This document shows positions 1 to 7,714 of a DNA stretch of 41,968 nucleotides, piece by piece. Origin of the DNA: an uncultured Porphyromonadaceae bacterium (lineage in GTDB: Bacteria > Bacteroidota > Bacteroidia > Bacteroidales > Muribaculaceae); assembly GCA_937892215.1 (NCBI GenBank), contig CALAVE010000066.1, forward strand, positions 1 through 41,968. Direction: 5' to 3'. Under the pieces are notes generated by a model. The model was not told where the DNA came from. It saw only the letters and a program-made list of their open reading frames with translations, and made no database searches. Each line of letters opens with the position of its first letter. The stretch's first letter is position 1. A program made the position numbers and the translations under genes.

Positions 1-53
1 GCAATTTGCTCAACTTTTTTATCTCGACTGGCTTATAAAACCCGATTTTTATC

Positions 54-61
54 TATATTTG
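54..61 (+). promoter_or_regulatory. Candidate -7 box for the restriction-modification operon
   Basis: TATATTTG matches the Bacteroidetes -7 consensus TAnnTTTG and lies 21 bases before the methyltransferase start. No clear -33 TTTG is seen at the usual distance, so the call rests on one box and its position. Confidence 0.4.
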
Positions 62-82
62 TAGAAATACATTTATTAAGAT

Positions 83-928
83 ATGATTGAACAATACATA
101 AATAAAATTGTTAACGCTGATTGCATGGAAGTTTTAAAAAAACTTCCCGATCGATGTATTGACCTCGTTGTAACATCTCCGCCTTATAATCTCAAAAACT
201 CAACTGGCAATGGGATGAAAGATGGAAGAGGTGGGAAATGGGCCAATGCAGCTTTAATTGATGGCTACGATACTTATGATGATTGTATGCCAACTAAAGA
301 ATATGCAAAATGGCAACATGAAGTTTTGTTAGAGCTTGTTAGAATTATAAAAGATGACGGAGCTATCTTTTATAATCACAAATGGCGCGTTCAAGCAGGC
401 CTTATTCAAGATCGCCGTGATATTGTTTATGACGTGCCATTGCGTCAAATTATTATTTGGAAACGTAAAGGAGGCATTAATTTCAATAGTGGGTATTTTT
501 TGCCAACATATGAGGTTATTTATTTAATTGCCAAAAAAGACTTTAAATTAGCAAAAGGTGCTAATAGGTTTGGTGATGTCTGGGAAATCATGCAAGAGCA
601 ACGCAATGACCATCCAGCTCCATTCCCTGTTGAGCTAATAGATAGAATAATCTCTTCAACTAATGCTAATCTTATTCTTGATCCATTTATGGGGTCAGGT
701 ACAACAGCCGTTGTTGCCGCAGGACTTGGTAGAAATTTTATTGGTATAGAAAAATCTCCAAAGTATTGTATTTCTGCCTTAGAACGCCTTGAGCGTAATA
801 AGATAAATCCTGAAGTAGCAAGATTCCATGTGCTAAATCTGTTCTCAGAAATATCACAGACAAGAAAGAAACATAAACGTAATAAAGATGAAATACAAGA
901 TGGGAACTGTCTTACACTCGATATCTAA
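83..928 (+). CDS. Type II DNA methyltransferase, beta class (probably N4-cytosine)
   Basis: A 281-residue SAM-dependent DNA methyltransferase, the protective half of a type II restriction-modification system. The catalytic motif IV TSPPY is at residues 31-35. The SAM-binding motif DPFMGSGTT is at residues 200-208, followed by a FIGIE strand near 220. Motif IV before motif I defines the beta class, and SPPY rather than DPPY favours N4-cytosine over N6-adenine. The gene overlaps the downstream endonuclease by 41 bp in another frame, which suggests translational coupling. The endonuclease resembles MvaI/BcnI, whose cognate methylases are N4-cytosine enzymes, so the two halves agree. The sequence is AT-rich compared with the core genes to the right, consistent with horizontal acquisition. 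The recognition site cannot be read from the sequence. Confidence 0.9.
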   Translation: MIEQYINKIVNADCMEVLKKLPDRCIDLVVTSPPYNLKNSTGNGMKDGRGGKWANAALIDGYDTYDDCMPTKEYAKWQHEVLLELVRIIKDDGAIFYNHKWRVQAGLIQDRRDIVYDVPLRQIIIWKRKGGINFNSGYFLPTYEVIYLIAKKDFKLAKGANRFGDVWEIMQEQRNDHPAPFPVELIDRIISSTNANLILDPFMGSGTTAVVAAGLGRNFIGIEKSPKYCISALERLERNKINPEVARFHVLNLFSEISQTRKKHKRNKDEIQDGNCLTLDI

Positions 929-1730
929 AGAAGAACTAATTGAAAAATTTAAAGAAATTTACGCTCAAGGTTGGGTGCTAAATTATCGAGGAAATAACGA
1001 TGGTGCCGTTGGTAATATTCTGGAGGACCTTTTAGGTATTCCAGAGAATAATTTACCCATTCCCAATGCGGCAGAATGGGAGCTCAAAGCCCAAAGTTCA
1101 GAAACAACATCACTATTAACCATGTTCCACATGGAGCCGTCACCACGTGCTTTAAGTGTGGTACCAAGCATATTGCTATTAAAATATGGATGGGCTCATA
1201 GCGAAGCTGGAATAAGATACCCAATTGATGAAAAGTCTTTTAGAGCAACCCTGAATGCGCGTAACTTTTCTGATCGAGGTTTTAAGGTTAATGTTAACGA
1301 TGCACAAAGGCGTGTTGAGATTGTGTTTGATAGTTCTGTAGCAACGGAGCGTCATAATGAATGGCTAAATAGTGTAAAAGAGCGTGTTGGTAATCTTGGC
1401 AATTTTGAAGTTGCTCCTTATTGGGGGTTCGATGATTTATTCCATAAAGCTGGTACGAAACTTACAAATTGTTTTTATGTACGTGCAGACCAAAAAGTTG
1501 AAATTGAAAGGCGAAAAAGGAAAGTATATTTCTTATACAATTATGTCCTTAAATTGTCTCACTTTGATCAGGACAGATTTATAGATGCTATTAGACAGGG
1601 CAAAATTTACGTTGATTTTGACGCAAGAACAGGGCATAATCACGGAACTAAATTCAGAATAAATTACAACGATATTCCTTCCCTATATGAATTCTCGGAA
1701 GTTGTACTTGACAAGCGTAATAACATGTAG
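888..1730 (+). CDS. MvaI/BcnI-family type II restriction endonuclease
   Basis: A 280-residue protein partnered with the upstream methyltransferase. The N-terminal third carries the MvaI/BcnI arrangement: GAVGNILEDLLGI at about 39-51, an asparagine-rich link, then AEWELKAQ at 62-69, where E65-x-K67 fits the catalytic ExK, followed by the LLTMF strand. In the named family the equivalent blocks read as G-x-x-G-x-x-LE and ELKS-x(n)-LTLF. MvaI and BcnI cut CC(W/S)GG-type sites as monomers; specificity here is unknown. The start at 888 lies inside the methylase gene; an in-frame ATG at 900 is an alternative. No controller protein gene is visible. A solitary nuclease of another PD-(D/E)XK family is the main alternative. 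Confidence 0.83.
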   Translation: MKYKMGTVLHSISKEELIEKFKEIYAQGWVLNYRGNNDGAVGNILEDLLGIPENNLPIPNAAEWELKAQSSETTSLLTMFHMEPSPRALSVVPSILLLKYGWAHSEAGIRYPIDEKSFRATLNARNFSDRGFKVNVNDAQRRVEIVFDSSVATERHNEWLNSVKERVGNLGNFEVAPYWGFDDLFHKAGTKLTNCFYVRADQKVEIERRKRKVYFLYNYVLKLSHFDQDRFIDAIRQGKIYVDFDARTGHNHGTKFRINYNDIPSLYEFSEVVLDKRNNM

Positions 1731-1916
1731 TTATATTAAACTAATTTAGCCGCTGAATTCTCATATCTCTTTCCTAGAACAATTCAACTCTAAGCCACTG
1801 GCCGCAGACGAGTAAAAATTGTCAAGAATGGTAATAACTACCAATCAACGACTTATACAAAGCACACAAGTCAAACGTCCGTTGTGCGGATGCTGACAAT
1901 CGTGCATCATAAAAGG

Positions 1917-2159
1917 TTAAGCAACTTTAAGCAAGTCAAGAATAGAATAGACCCTGCTCATGTGTTCAAAAGTAAAATATTGGTCATCAAGAATCATCCA
2001 TTTGTCTCTCTCTTTGACCGACATTTTACTGATGTCGGGGAACATGGACACGGGGATAATAATCTCGCGTCCATCAGTAAGGCGAGCGATGAACTTACCA
2101 CGAAGTGCGGTGAAATTCAAATCCCTAATACCTAATTCCACGTTTGGAATCTTGCACAT
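1917..2159 (-). CDS. DUF2442-type small protein
   Basis: An 80-residue protein in which a short strand region is followed by a DGREIIIPVSMFPDIS segment and KERDKWMILDD, matching the DUF2442 pattern of DGR-x-I-x-V-P-L-x-x-F-P followed by an E-R-x-x-W block. In that family the C-terminus usually reads as a W-x-x-(I/L)-DED-(I/L) loop; here it is divergent (TFEHMSRVYSILDLLKV). DUF2442 genes often sit next to DUF4160 genes and have been discussed as small regulatory or toxin-antitoxin-like pairs, but no DUF4160 partner is visible. It has its own promoter at 2241-2270 and stands alone in an AT-rich stretch beside the restriction-modification genes. Function unknown. Confidence 0.72.
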   Translation of the reverse strand: MCKIPNVELGIRDLNFTALRGKFIARLTDGREIIIPVSMFPDISKMSVKERDKWMILDDQYFTFEHMSRVYSILDLLKVA

Positions 2160-2240
2160 GATTGTTATCCTTTAATATTATTAACCTATATTCTTTGGCT
2201 TGGTTTTCTCACCTCTAATGTTTTTGCTATTATACCATTG

Positions 2241-2270
2241 CAAAGATAAATACATTTTTCCAAACTGCAA
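2241..2270 (-). promoter_or_regulatory. Promoter of the DUF2442 gene
   Basis: On the minus strand TATCTTTG (plus positions 2241-2248) is preceded, 19 bases upstream, by TTG (2268-2270). This fits the Bacteroidetes -7/-33 pair. The predicted leader to the ATG at 2159 is about 75 nt. The rest of the 2160-2434 gap holds only a short direct repeat (GCGGAATGT, twice near 2310-2330) and the inverted repeat at 2370-2415. Confidence 0.55.
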
Positions 2271-2369
2271 TCGTAATAGCCAAAAAACACTGATGTTATT
2301 CTGATTATTGCGGAATGTTTTTGCGGAATGTGGTAGGAGTTTTTGAGATGACAGAACAACATTAAAGGA

Positions 2370-2415
2370 GGGCTCTATAAATTAAAACTGAGATGATTAT
2401 AAATCTATAGAGCCC
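2370..2415. repeat. Inverted repeat, miniature relative of the 13490 element
   Basis: GGGCTCTATA (2370-2379) is exactly complementary to TATAGAGCCC (2406-2415) across a 26-base spacer. The left end, from GGAG through TCTATAAATTAA, resembles the terminus of the 176-bp element at 13490-13665. It may be an internally deleted copy of that element. It lies just past the stop of the minus-strand gene at 2435 and could also act as a hairpin there. Confidence 0.55.
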
Positions 2416-2434
2416 ACACTATAATGGGAGCGGG

Positions 2435-2902
2435 TCAGAGACTCGACAGCAGAATCAGGGTGCGCGAGCGGGCCTGCAGCCATGCCGCGCGATAGGTGCC
2501 CTCAACCCTGGCCGGTCCTGTGCGCGGGTCGTGGAAGCACATCAGCGCATACTGAGTGAGAGTCTGCTCCACAGCCGAGGCCACGAGCGAAGCGGCAGTC
2601 TCCGGGGTTCCGTTCTGAGCCGCCATGCGCGAGCGCCCCAGGTGCCGCGGTAATTTCAGCGTGATGGTGGCCGTTTCGGTGCTGAAAGTGGCCGAAACCA
2701 CATACCCGGCAATGCGTCGCATAAGGTCGTCGAAGCCCTCATGAAGTTTCACGGCGATAAGCCGCTCGTTATCCGCCGAGAGGCGGTACTGAGTCTGCCC
2801 TGCGGCAAACAGATGGGCGCTTGTGGCGCAAATGTCGCTCAGCACCCTGCCCATGTCCACCGTAACCATGATGGCGGGCGAGAAAGAATTTGTGTTTTCC
2901 AT
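2435..2902 (-). CDS. Conserved hypothetical protein, second gene of a pair
   Basis: A 155-residue protein I do not recognise. It has no signal peptide, membrane segment or cysteine motif. The middle is beta-rich (VSATFSTETATITLKLP at about 70-86), a region of alternating polar and hydrophobic residues, flanked by helices rich in alanine and arginine. It begins 48 bp after the stop of the gene at 2951-3361 on the same strand, so both are probably transcribed from the promoter at 3462-3493. The composition is GC-rich like the core genome, unlike the restriction-modification genes to the left. The gene ends about 20 bp before the inverted repeat at 2370-2415. Antisense frames exist but are shorter and lack such a promoter. 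Confidence 0.68.
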   Translation of the reverse strand: MENTNSFSPAIMVTVDMGRVLSDICATSAHLFAAGQTQYRLSADNERLIAVKLHEGFDDLMRRIAGYVVSATFSTETATITLKLPRHLGRSRMAAQNGTPETAASLVASAVEQTLTQYALMCFHDPRTGPARVEGTYRAAWLQARSRTLILLSSL

Positions 2903-2950
2903 AATAAAAGTAAGATTTTTGCCCTTAAACGGAAGGGCCGGTTAAACGAT

Positions 2951-3361
2951 TCATGCACGGTTGCTATCGAGCAACGACACCAGTTGGCGGGCATAGCCCG
3001 GAGAGATATAGAACCGCGAGGCTCGGCAGGTGGTGATAACAAAGTCTATGGCTTGTCCGAGTGCCAGCCCGTCGGCCGAAAGCAGCGAAGCCACCTTTTC
3101 GGTTATCTCACGCCACATCCGGTCTTGCATCGACTCGGGCTTGAGCGGCGACTGCCGCCCCTTGAGCAACAGCGGCACCACATGAAGCGCGCGGTCCAGA
3201 CTCACGTGGTAATGAGGCTTGCCGTTAGCGAGCGTAAAATCAATGGCACGCAATTTCGGCTCACCGGAGCCCGCGGCAAAATACTCCTTATAAGCGCTAC
3301 GGTACATCTCCATAAATTCCTTATCGCGTTCGCGGCGATACTTGTGTTCTGCATTTTTCAT
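2951..3361 (-). CDS. Conserved hypothetical protein, first gene of a pair
   Basis: A 136-residue soluble protein of unknown function. It opens with a highly charged helix (KYRRERDKEFMEMYRSAYKEY at residues 7-27). A DFTLANGKPHYHVSLDRA region follows at about 41-58, then a basic linker and a helical C-terminal half. There are no exported or membrane features. A strong promoter (3462-3493) lies about 100 nt upstream, and the gene at 2435-2902 follows after 48 bp, which indicates a two-gene operon. The leader (3362-3460) is AT-rich with no obvious structure. The tyrosine/arginine-rich N-terminus could bind nucleic acid, but nothing in the sequence proves it. Confidence 0.72.
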   Translation of the reverse strand: MKNAEHKYRRERDKEFMEMYRSAYKEYFAAGSGEPKLRAIDFTLANGKPHYHVSLDRALHVVPLLLKGRQSPLKPESMQDRMWREITEKVASLLSADGLALGQAIDFVITTCRASRFYISPGYARQLVSLLDSNRA

Positions 3362-3461
3362 GGTAGTAAAATTTAGATAAAAGATTAATAAAAATTTGAT
3401 TGTGTGTTTCAGGCACTTCCCCTTTAATCCGTGGCAAAACCCATCCAGACTAAAGACGCTG

Positions 3462-3493
3462 CAAAGTTAAGCATAAAATTGGTATTATGCAAA
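3462..3493 (-). promoter_or_regulatory. Promoter of the 3361/2902 gene pair
   Basis: On the minus strand TTTG (plus 3490-3493), a 20-base spacer and TAACTTTG (plus 3462-3469) form a near-perfect Bacteroidetes promoter. A small palindrome, TTACAA-N7-TTGTAA, lies just upstream near 3510-3530. Confidence 0.65.
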
Positions 3494-3594
3494 TTTTAAT
3501 GGTATTTTTACAATTAATTTTTGTAAGAATTCCACGCGATGCCACTTCAGGAGGCAAATTTGGGCTAATGGTTATGTTAATTAGGGCGATGAAG

Positions 3595-3640
3595 TTGTGG
3601 AAATGAAGGTAAATATGTAATTTTGTCAGTTAAAACTGAC
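3595..3640 (+). promoter_or_regulatory. Promoter and start-site palindrome of the acyltransferase-secG operon
   Basis: TTG (3595-3597), a 20-base spacer and TAATTTTG (3618-3625) form a good Bacteroidetes promoter. GTCAGTT (3625-3631) and AACTGAC (3634-3640) form a tight palindrome over the expected transcription start, only five bases before the ATG at 3646. It could be an operator or a 5' hairpin. Confidence 0.6.
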
Positions 3641-3645
3641 ACAAA

Positions 3646-4602
3646 ATGGAAGAAGGCAAGAAAAACATAGAGCAAGAGCAGGCCAAGCCGGCGGCACTGC
3701 ATAGCGAGGCTCAGAGTGCTGAGCAAGAGGTCTCTCGCCCCGACGTGCTCAACTACGACGACATCTGCCGGATGGTACCCGCGCTTGCGGGCAAGAAACG
3801 CCTGGTGAATGTGCTGATGAAATTCATAGGCCTCGACAAGGTGAACGCGCTTCACACGCTCGCTTACAAGGAAGTAGGCCCCGCATCGCCGCAACGTATG
3901 CTCAAGGAGCTGGAACTGGGGCTGGATGTGGAGAACGAGGAAACACTGGCCAAGATGGCGTCGGAGGGAGCGTTCATCACAGTGTCGAACCACCCCCTCG
4001 GCGCTCTGGACGGCATAGCCCTGATAGCCCTTGTGGGGAAGCACCGTCCCGACTTTAAGGTGATGGTGAACATGATACTGAACTACATCAGCAGTATGCG
4101 CCCCAACTTTATAGCCGTGGACGCGCTGGCGAGCAACGACCCCAAGAAACGCGCCGTGAGCGTTCGCGGCATAGCCGAGGCACTCCACTACGTGCGCGAT
4201 GGCCATGTGATGGGGTTCTTCCCGGCCGGGGCGGTATCCAAATTCCGGTGGAACTTGCACATAGTGGACCGCCAGTGGCAAACGAGCGTGATGCGCATAA
4301 TCCAGAAGGCCAAGGTGCCTGTTCTCCCAATCTACTTCCACGACCGCAACACATTGTTCTTTAATATACTGGGCGTTATCGACTGGCGATTGCGCACAAT
4401 GCGACTGCCACGTGAAGTGTTTTCGCAACGCCGCGGCAGCAATATGCGCATATCGGTGGGCCAGCCCATAAGTCCCGAGGAGATAGCAGCCCACAGCAGT
4501 CCCGAGGAACTGGGCGCATTCCTCAAAGAGAAGACATACGCGCTGCGCGGCTGGAAGAAACGGCACTCCGGCACGCAAAGCCACTCCACTAATGAAGAAT
4601 AA
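3646..4602 (+). CDS. PlsC/hemolysin-type phospholipid or lipid acyltransferase
   Basis: A 318-residue acyltransferase of the lysophospholipid acyltransferase superfamily, expected to move an acyl chain from acyl-ACP or acyl-CoA to a lipid hydroxyl at the inner membrane. The catalytic block NHPLGALDGIAL is at 115-126; His116 and Asp122 are separated by five residues rather than the classical four, as in the Bacteroidetes 'putative hemolysin' branch. The second block FFPAGAVS (191-198) fits the F-P-x-G acceptor motif. The first 35 residues are charged and glutamine-rich. It is the first gene of an operon with a sigma-54 activator, lptE-like, TPR-like and secG genes. A glycine/ornithine-lipid O-acyltransferase (GlsA/OlsA-like) is possible, but no GNAT partner is adjacent. 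Confidence 0.82.
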   Translation: MEEGKKNIEQEQAKPAALHSEAQSAEQEVSRPDVLNYDDICRMVPALAGKKRLVNVLMKFIGLDKVNALHTLAYKEVGPASPQRMLKELELGLDVENEETLAKMASEGAFITVSNHPLGALDGIALIALVGKHRPDFKVMVNMILNYISSMRPNFIAVDALASNDPKKRAVSVRGIAEALHYVRDGHVMGFFPAGAVSKFRWNLHIVDRQWQTSVMRIIQKAKVPVLPIYFHDRNTLFFNILGVIDWRLRTMRLPREVFSQRRGSNMRISVGQPISPEEIAAHSSPEELGAFLKEKTYALRGWKKRHSGTQSHSTNEE

Positions 4603-4634
4603 ACCGCCTAAAATCGTCACGCACGAGAATAAAA

Positions 4635-5939
4635 ATGGATAAGACGACACAAAACAAGATACTGCAGGTGAAGCAGCGATTCACCATCATAGGCAACTCG
4701 CCGGCGCTCACCAGCGCCATAGAACGCGCGTTGCAAGTGGCGCCCATCGACCTGTCGGTGCTGGTGATAGGCGAAAGCGGAACCGGCAAGGAGTCGTTTC
4801 CGAAGATTATCCACGACAACAGTCTGCGCAAGCACAACAAGTACATCGCCGTGAACTGCGGAGCCATCCCCGAGGGCACGATAGACAGCGAACTCTTCGG
4901 GCACGAAAAGGGAGCCTTCACCGGTGCCATCTCGGCACACAAAGGCTACTTTGAGGAAGCCAACGGCGGGACCATTTTTCTGGACGAGGTGGCCGAACTA
5001 CCACTAACCACTCAGGCCCGCCTGCTGCGCGTGCTTGAGGGCGGCGAATACCTGAAGGTGGGCTCATCCACGGTGCAGAAGACAAACATCCGTATTGTGG
5101 CGGCCACAAACAAGGACATGGTGGAGGAAGTGAAGAAAGGCAAGTTCCGCGAAGACCTCTACTACCGCCTATCCACGGTGCAAATCAACGTGCCGCCGCT
5201 GCGCGAGCGAGGCGATGACGTGTGGCTGCTAACCCGCAAGTTCACCAACGACTTCGCTGAGAAATGGCGCACCGAGCCAGTCACTTACGACGAGAGCGGA
5301 CGCGGTGCCATCATGAGCTTCCGCTGGCCGGGCAACGTGCGCCAACTGAAGAACGTGGTGGAGCAGATAGCGCTGTTCGAGTCGGGCAAGACAGTGGATG
5401 CCAATGTGGTGCGCCACTACCTGCCCATCAACACCGAGAACCTGAAACCCGCCCTGCGCGAGGAGGTGAAGTTCGACTACACTCGTGAGCGCGAGTTGCT
5501 GTTCAAACTCATTTTCCAGCTTCAACAGGAAATCAAGAACATGAAGGACTCGCTGGACAACATCAGCGCCGGGAACCTCAGTCATCAGCCACGTCACGGG
5601 CATTTCTCCTCTAACGTGATGGAGCTGAAACGAAGTCCGGCACCCATGATGCAGGTATCGCCCGAAGAAATTGTGGACGACATCTTCAGCGCCTCAGGCA
5701 TCACGTTTCAGGACGGAAAATCCACGATAGTGAGCAGCAACGAGAGGCACGACGCATCGGAAGTGCAGGCAATGCCGGTGGACGACGGCTTCACCAGCGC
5801 CAAGACGCTGAAAGCCACCGAACGCGAGACGATAGTGCGCGCACTGGAGCGCAACGGCGGCGTGCGCAACCGCACCGCCAAGGAGCTTAACATCTCAGAG
5901 CGAACCTTGTACAGAAAAATCAAGGAATACGGCCTATGA
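4635..5939 (+). CDS. Sigma-54-dependent transcriptional activator without a receiver domain
   Basis: A 434-residue bacterial enhancer-binding protein. The AAA+ domain starts almost at once: Walker A GESGTGKE at 46-53, the sigma-54-contacting GAFTGA loop at 93-98, Walker B GGTIFLDEV at 111-119, and the arginine-containing PPLRERGDD segment further on. An alpha-helical, low-complexity linker of about 100 residues leads to a Fis-type helix-turn-helix at about 393-434 (NRTAKELNISERTLYRKI). There is no receiver, GAF or PAS domain, so activity is probably set by expression level, a partner or the linker. It follows the acyltransferase by 32 bp and precedes the lptE-like gene by 51 bp. Its targets are not evident: I found no convincing -24/-12 promoter in the window. 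Confidence 0.93.
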   Translation: MDKTTQNKILQVKQRFTIIGNSPALTSAIERALQVAPIDLSVLVIGESGTGKESFPKIIHDNSLRKHNKYIAVNCGAIPEGTIDSELFGHEKGAFTGAISAHKGYFEEANGGTIFLDEVAELPLTTQARLLRVLEGGEYLKVGSSTVQKTNIRIVAATNKDMVEEVKKGKFREDLYYRLSTVQINVPPLRERGDDVWLLTRKFTNDFAEKWRTEPVTYDESGRGAIMSFRWPGNVRQLKNVVEQIALFESGKTVDANVVRHYLPINTENLKPALREEVKFDYTRERELLFKLIFQLQQEIKNMKDSLDNISAGNLSHQPRHGHFSSNVMELKRSPAPMMQVSPEEIVDDIFSASGITFQDGKSTIVSSNERHDASEVQAMPVDDGFTSAKTLKATERETIVRALERNGGVRNRTAKELNISERTLYRKIKEYGL

Positions 5940-5990
5940 CACGGCCCACGCCGTGAAAGCCATGCCAACAACGAAACAAAACAGACAGCA

Positions 5991-6506
5991 ATGAAAAGAG
6001 GTCTCACAATATTACTGATGCTCGCAGCACTGACGCTGGCCGACTCGTGCGTTCCAAAATACACGTTCAACGGCGCGTCAATCGACTACAGCAAGTACCG
6101 CACCATCTCCATCAGCAACTTCCCTATTCGCGCCGCACTGGTGTATCCGCCGCTGCAGCAGCTGTTTGAGAACAAACTGATAGACATGGTGACGCAGCAG
6201 ACACGCTTGCAGGTGGTGGACAATCCTAACAGCGACCTGCGCATGGAAGGAGAAATCACAGGCTACTCGCTCAGTCCGCAAGCCGTGCGAGAAGACGCGT
6301 ACGCCAGCCAGACACGACTCACCATCCAAGTGAAGGTGAGCTACATCGACTCCAAGAACCCGGCCCTGTCGTCAGAGCAGACATTCTCGGCCTACCGCGA
6401 CTTTGACAGCAACCAGATGCTCACCGATGTGCAAGACGACCTGTGCAACCAAATCTGCAATGACCTCACCGACCTGATTTTCAACGCCACCCTGGGCAAC
6501 TGGTAA
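5991..6506 (+). CDS. lptE: LptE-like LPS-assembly lipoprotein
   Basis: A 171-residue lipoprotein with a signal peptide and a cysteine at position 20 (LADSC). The mature part has the LptE pattern: strands after SIDYSKYRTISISNF, a helix (PLQQLFENKLIDMV), then beta strands (DLRMEGEITGYSLSP, TRLTIQVKVSYIDS) and a C-terminal helix. LptE plugs the LptD barrel and helps deliver LPS to the outer membrane. The Bacteroidetes version is divergent, and the fit rests on fold pattern, length and gene order with a sigma-54 activator upstream and TPR/secG genes downstream, as known in Bacteroidales. The lipobox is slightly unusual (Ala-Asp-Ser-Cys). Confidence 0.82.
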   Translation: MKRGLTILLMLAALTLADSCVPKYTFNGASIDYSKYRTISISNFPIRAALVYPPLQQLFENKLIDMVTQQTRLQVVDNPNSDLRMEGEITGYSLSPQAVREDAYASQTRLTIQVKVSYIDSKNPALSSEQTFSAYRDFDSNQMLTDVQDDLCNQICNDLTDLIFNATLGNW

Positions 6507-6548
6507 ACATGACCGCTCCGGAGAGAAGAAACATGTCACATTATTAAT

Positions 6549-7307
6549 ATGACCGAAGAACTACTGAAAATACTGGAAAACCCCGACGCATCGCCCACAC
6601 GAGAGCAAGTGGAGCAATGGAGCCGCGAATATCCCTACTGCACCCTGCCGGCGATCCTGTTTCTCAAGCACAACGGTACAGAGGGCAACGAAGACCTGGT
6701 GAATCGCTTAGCGCTGATGGTGCCCGACAGACGCGAACTGGCTATGCAAATCGACGGCATAGCAAAGCACTTCGCCGAGTTCTACCCCGCCGAGCCCGAG
6801 CCTGAGACGCCCGACACCGATGCCACAATCGACCGCTTCCTGGCATCATACGGCAACACGAGCCAAAAAGAGATTGACGCGCTGAGTGCTACCATCTTCA
6901 ACCCCACCCCCGACTACGCCGACGTACTCGCTGCGCAGGAGCAGGAACAAGGAGGCGGCAAGGCACAGCCACAAAGCGAGGAGGACCGACTCATCAACGA
7001 ATTTATAGAGAAATCGCAAGAGCGCGAGCGTGAAGCATCGGTTCAGGCCATGACGCCCGAAATCAACGAGGAGGAAAAGGCCGAAATAGCCGTTGCCGAC
7101 ATAGGCGAGCCCGATGACAAAGATGACTCGATGCTGAGCGAAAGTCTGGCCAAATTCTACATTTCTCAGCACAAATATTCAAGCGCTTTGGAAATTATTG
7201 AAAACATAAATTTGAAATTTCCAGAAAAAAGTATTTACTTTGCAGACCAAATTAGATTTTTGAGGAAAATAATCGTTAACGAACAATATATAAACAAAAA
7301 ACAATAA
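6549..7307 (+). CDS. TPR-like hypothetical protein between lptE and secG
   Basis: A 252-residue acidic cytoplasmic protein. The N-terminal 70 residues are helical. The central part (about 75-190) is glutamate- and proline-rich and probably disordered. The last 60 residues contain one TPR-like helical pair (LAKFYISQHKYSSALEIIEN) with a long amphipathic tail. Base composition drops to AT-rich over the final 150 bp. The stop is only four bases before secG, so the two are co-translated or coupled. The conserved position suggests a role linked to the envelope or secretion operon, but none is demonstrated by the sequence. Confidence 0.75.
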   Translation: MTEELLKILENPDASPTREQVEQWSREYPYCTLPAILFLKHNGTEGNEDLVNRLALMVPDRRELAMQIDGIAKHFAEFYPAEPEPETPDTDATIDRFLASYGNTSQKEIDALSATIFNPTPDYADVLAAQEQEQGGGKAQPQSEEDRLINEFIEKSQEREREASVQAMTPEINEEEKAEIAVADIGEPDDKDDSMLSESLAKFYISQHKYSSALEIIENINLKFPEKSIYFADQIRFLRKIIVNEQYINKKQ

Positions 7308-7311
7308 GACA

Positions 7312-7641
7312 ATGTACGTTATTTTATCAATTCTGATTCTGATAGCTTCAGTGCTCCTCGTGGGCGTTATTCTTATCCAGAAGTCGAAGGGCGGCGGCCT
7401 TGTGGCCGGCATGAGCGGATATAATGGTGTGAGCGGTGTTCGCCAGACCACCACTTTCGTGGAGCGTGCCACCTGGACGCTGGCAATCACAATCTGCGTG
7501 CTCAGCATCCTGTCGTGCTTCATTGCACCGCGACTCATCAACGCTGCTCCGCAGATTAAGCAACTGCCCGTAGCCGAGCAGCAGGCAACTCCGTTTGAGA
7601 CGCCCGCACAGCCCGCGGCTCCAGCACAGCCCGCAAAATAA
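7312..7641 (+). CDS. secG: Preprotein translocase subunit SecG
   Basis: A 109-residue membrane protein with the SecG layout: a first transmembrane helix (about 2-22) running into IQKSKGGGLVAGMSG (the conserved cytoplasmic loop, QxGKG/GGG type), then VERATWTLAI into a second helix (about 55-75), and an alanine/proline/glutamine-rich tail. SecG binds SecYE and eases SecA-driven export. It is the last gene of the 3646-7641 operon and is followed 33 bp later by an intrinsic terminator. Confidence 0.93.
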   Translation: MYVILSILILIASVLLVGVILIQKSKGGGLVAGMSGYNGVSGVRQTTTFVERATWTLAITICVLSILSCFIAPRLINAAPQIKQLPVAEQQATPFETPAQPAAPAQPAK

Positions 7642-7673
7642 GCGCTGAGCCAGAGACATTAACTGAGACTAAA

Positions 7674-7714
7674 ACTCCTGCCGCTACACAAGGTGGCAGG
7701 AGTTACTGTTTTTT
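7674..7714 (+). terminator. Intrinsic terminator after secG
   Basis: ACTCCTGCC (7674-7682) pairs perfectly with GGCAGGAGT (7695-7703) and is followed within five bases by a run of six T (7709-7714). It ends the acyltransferase-secG operon. Confidence 0.85.

Noticed and set aside
3577..4650. 357-codon minus-strand frame over the acyltransferase
   Set aside because: Histidine/valine-rich shadow of the acyltransferase frame, which has the NHPLGALD and FFPAG motifs and a promoter.
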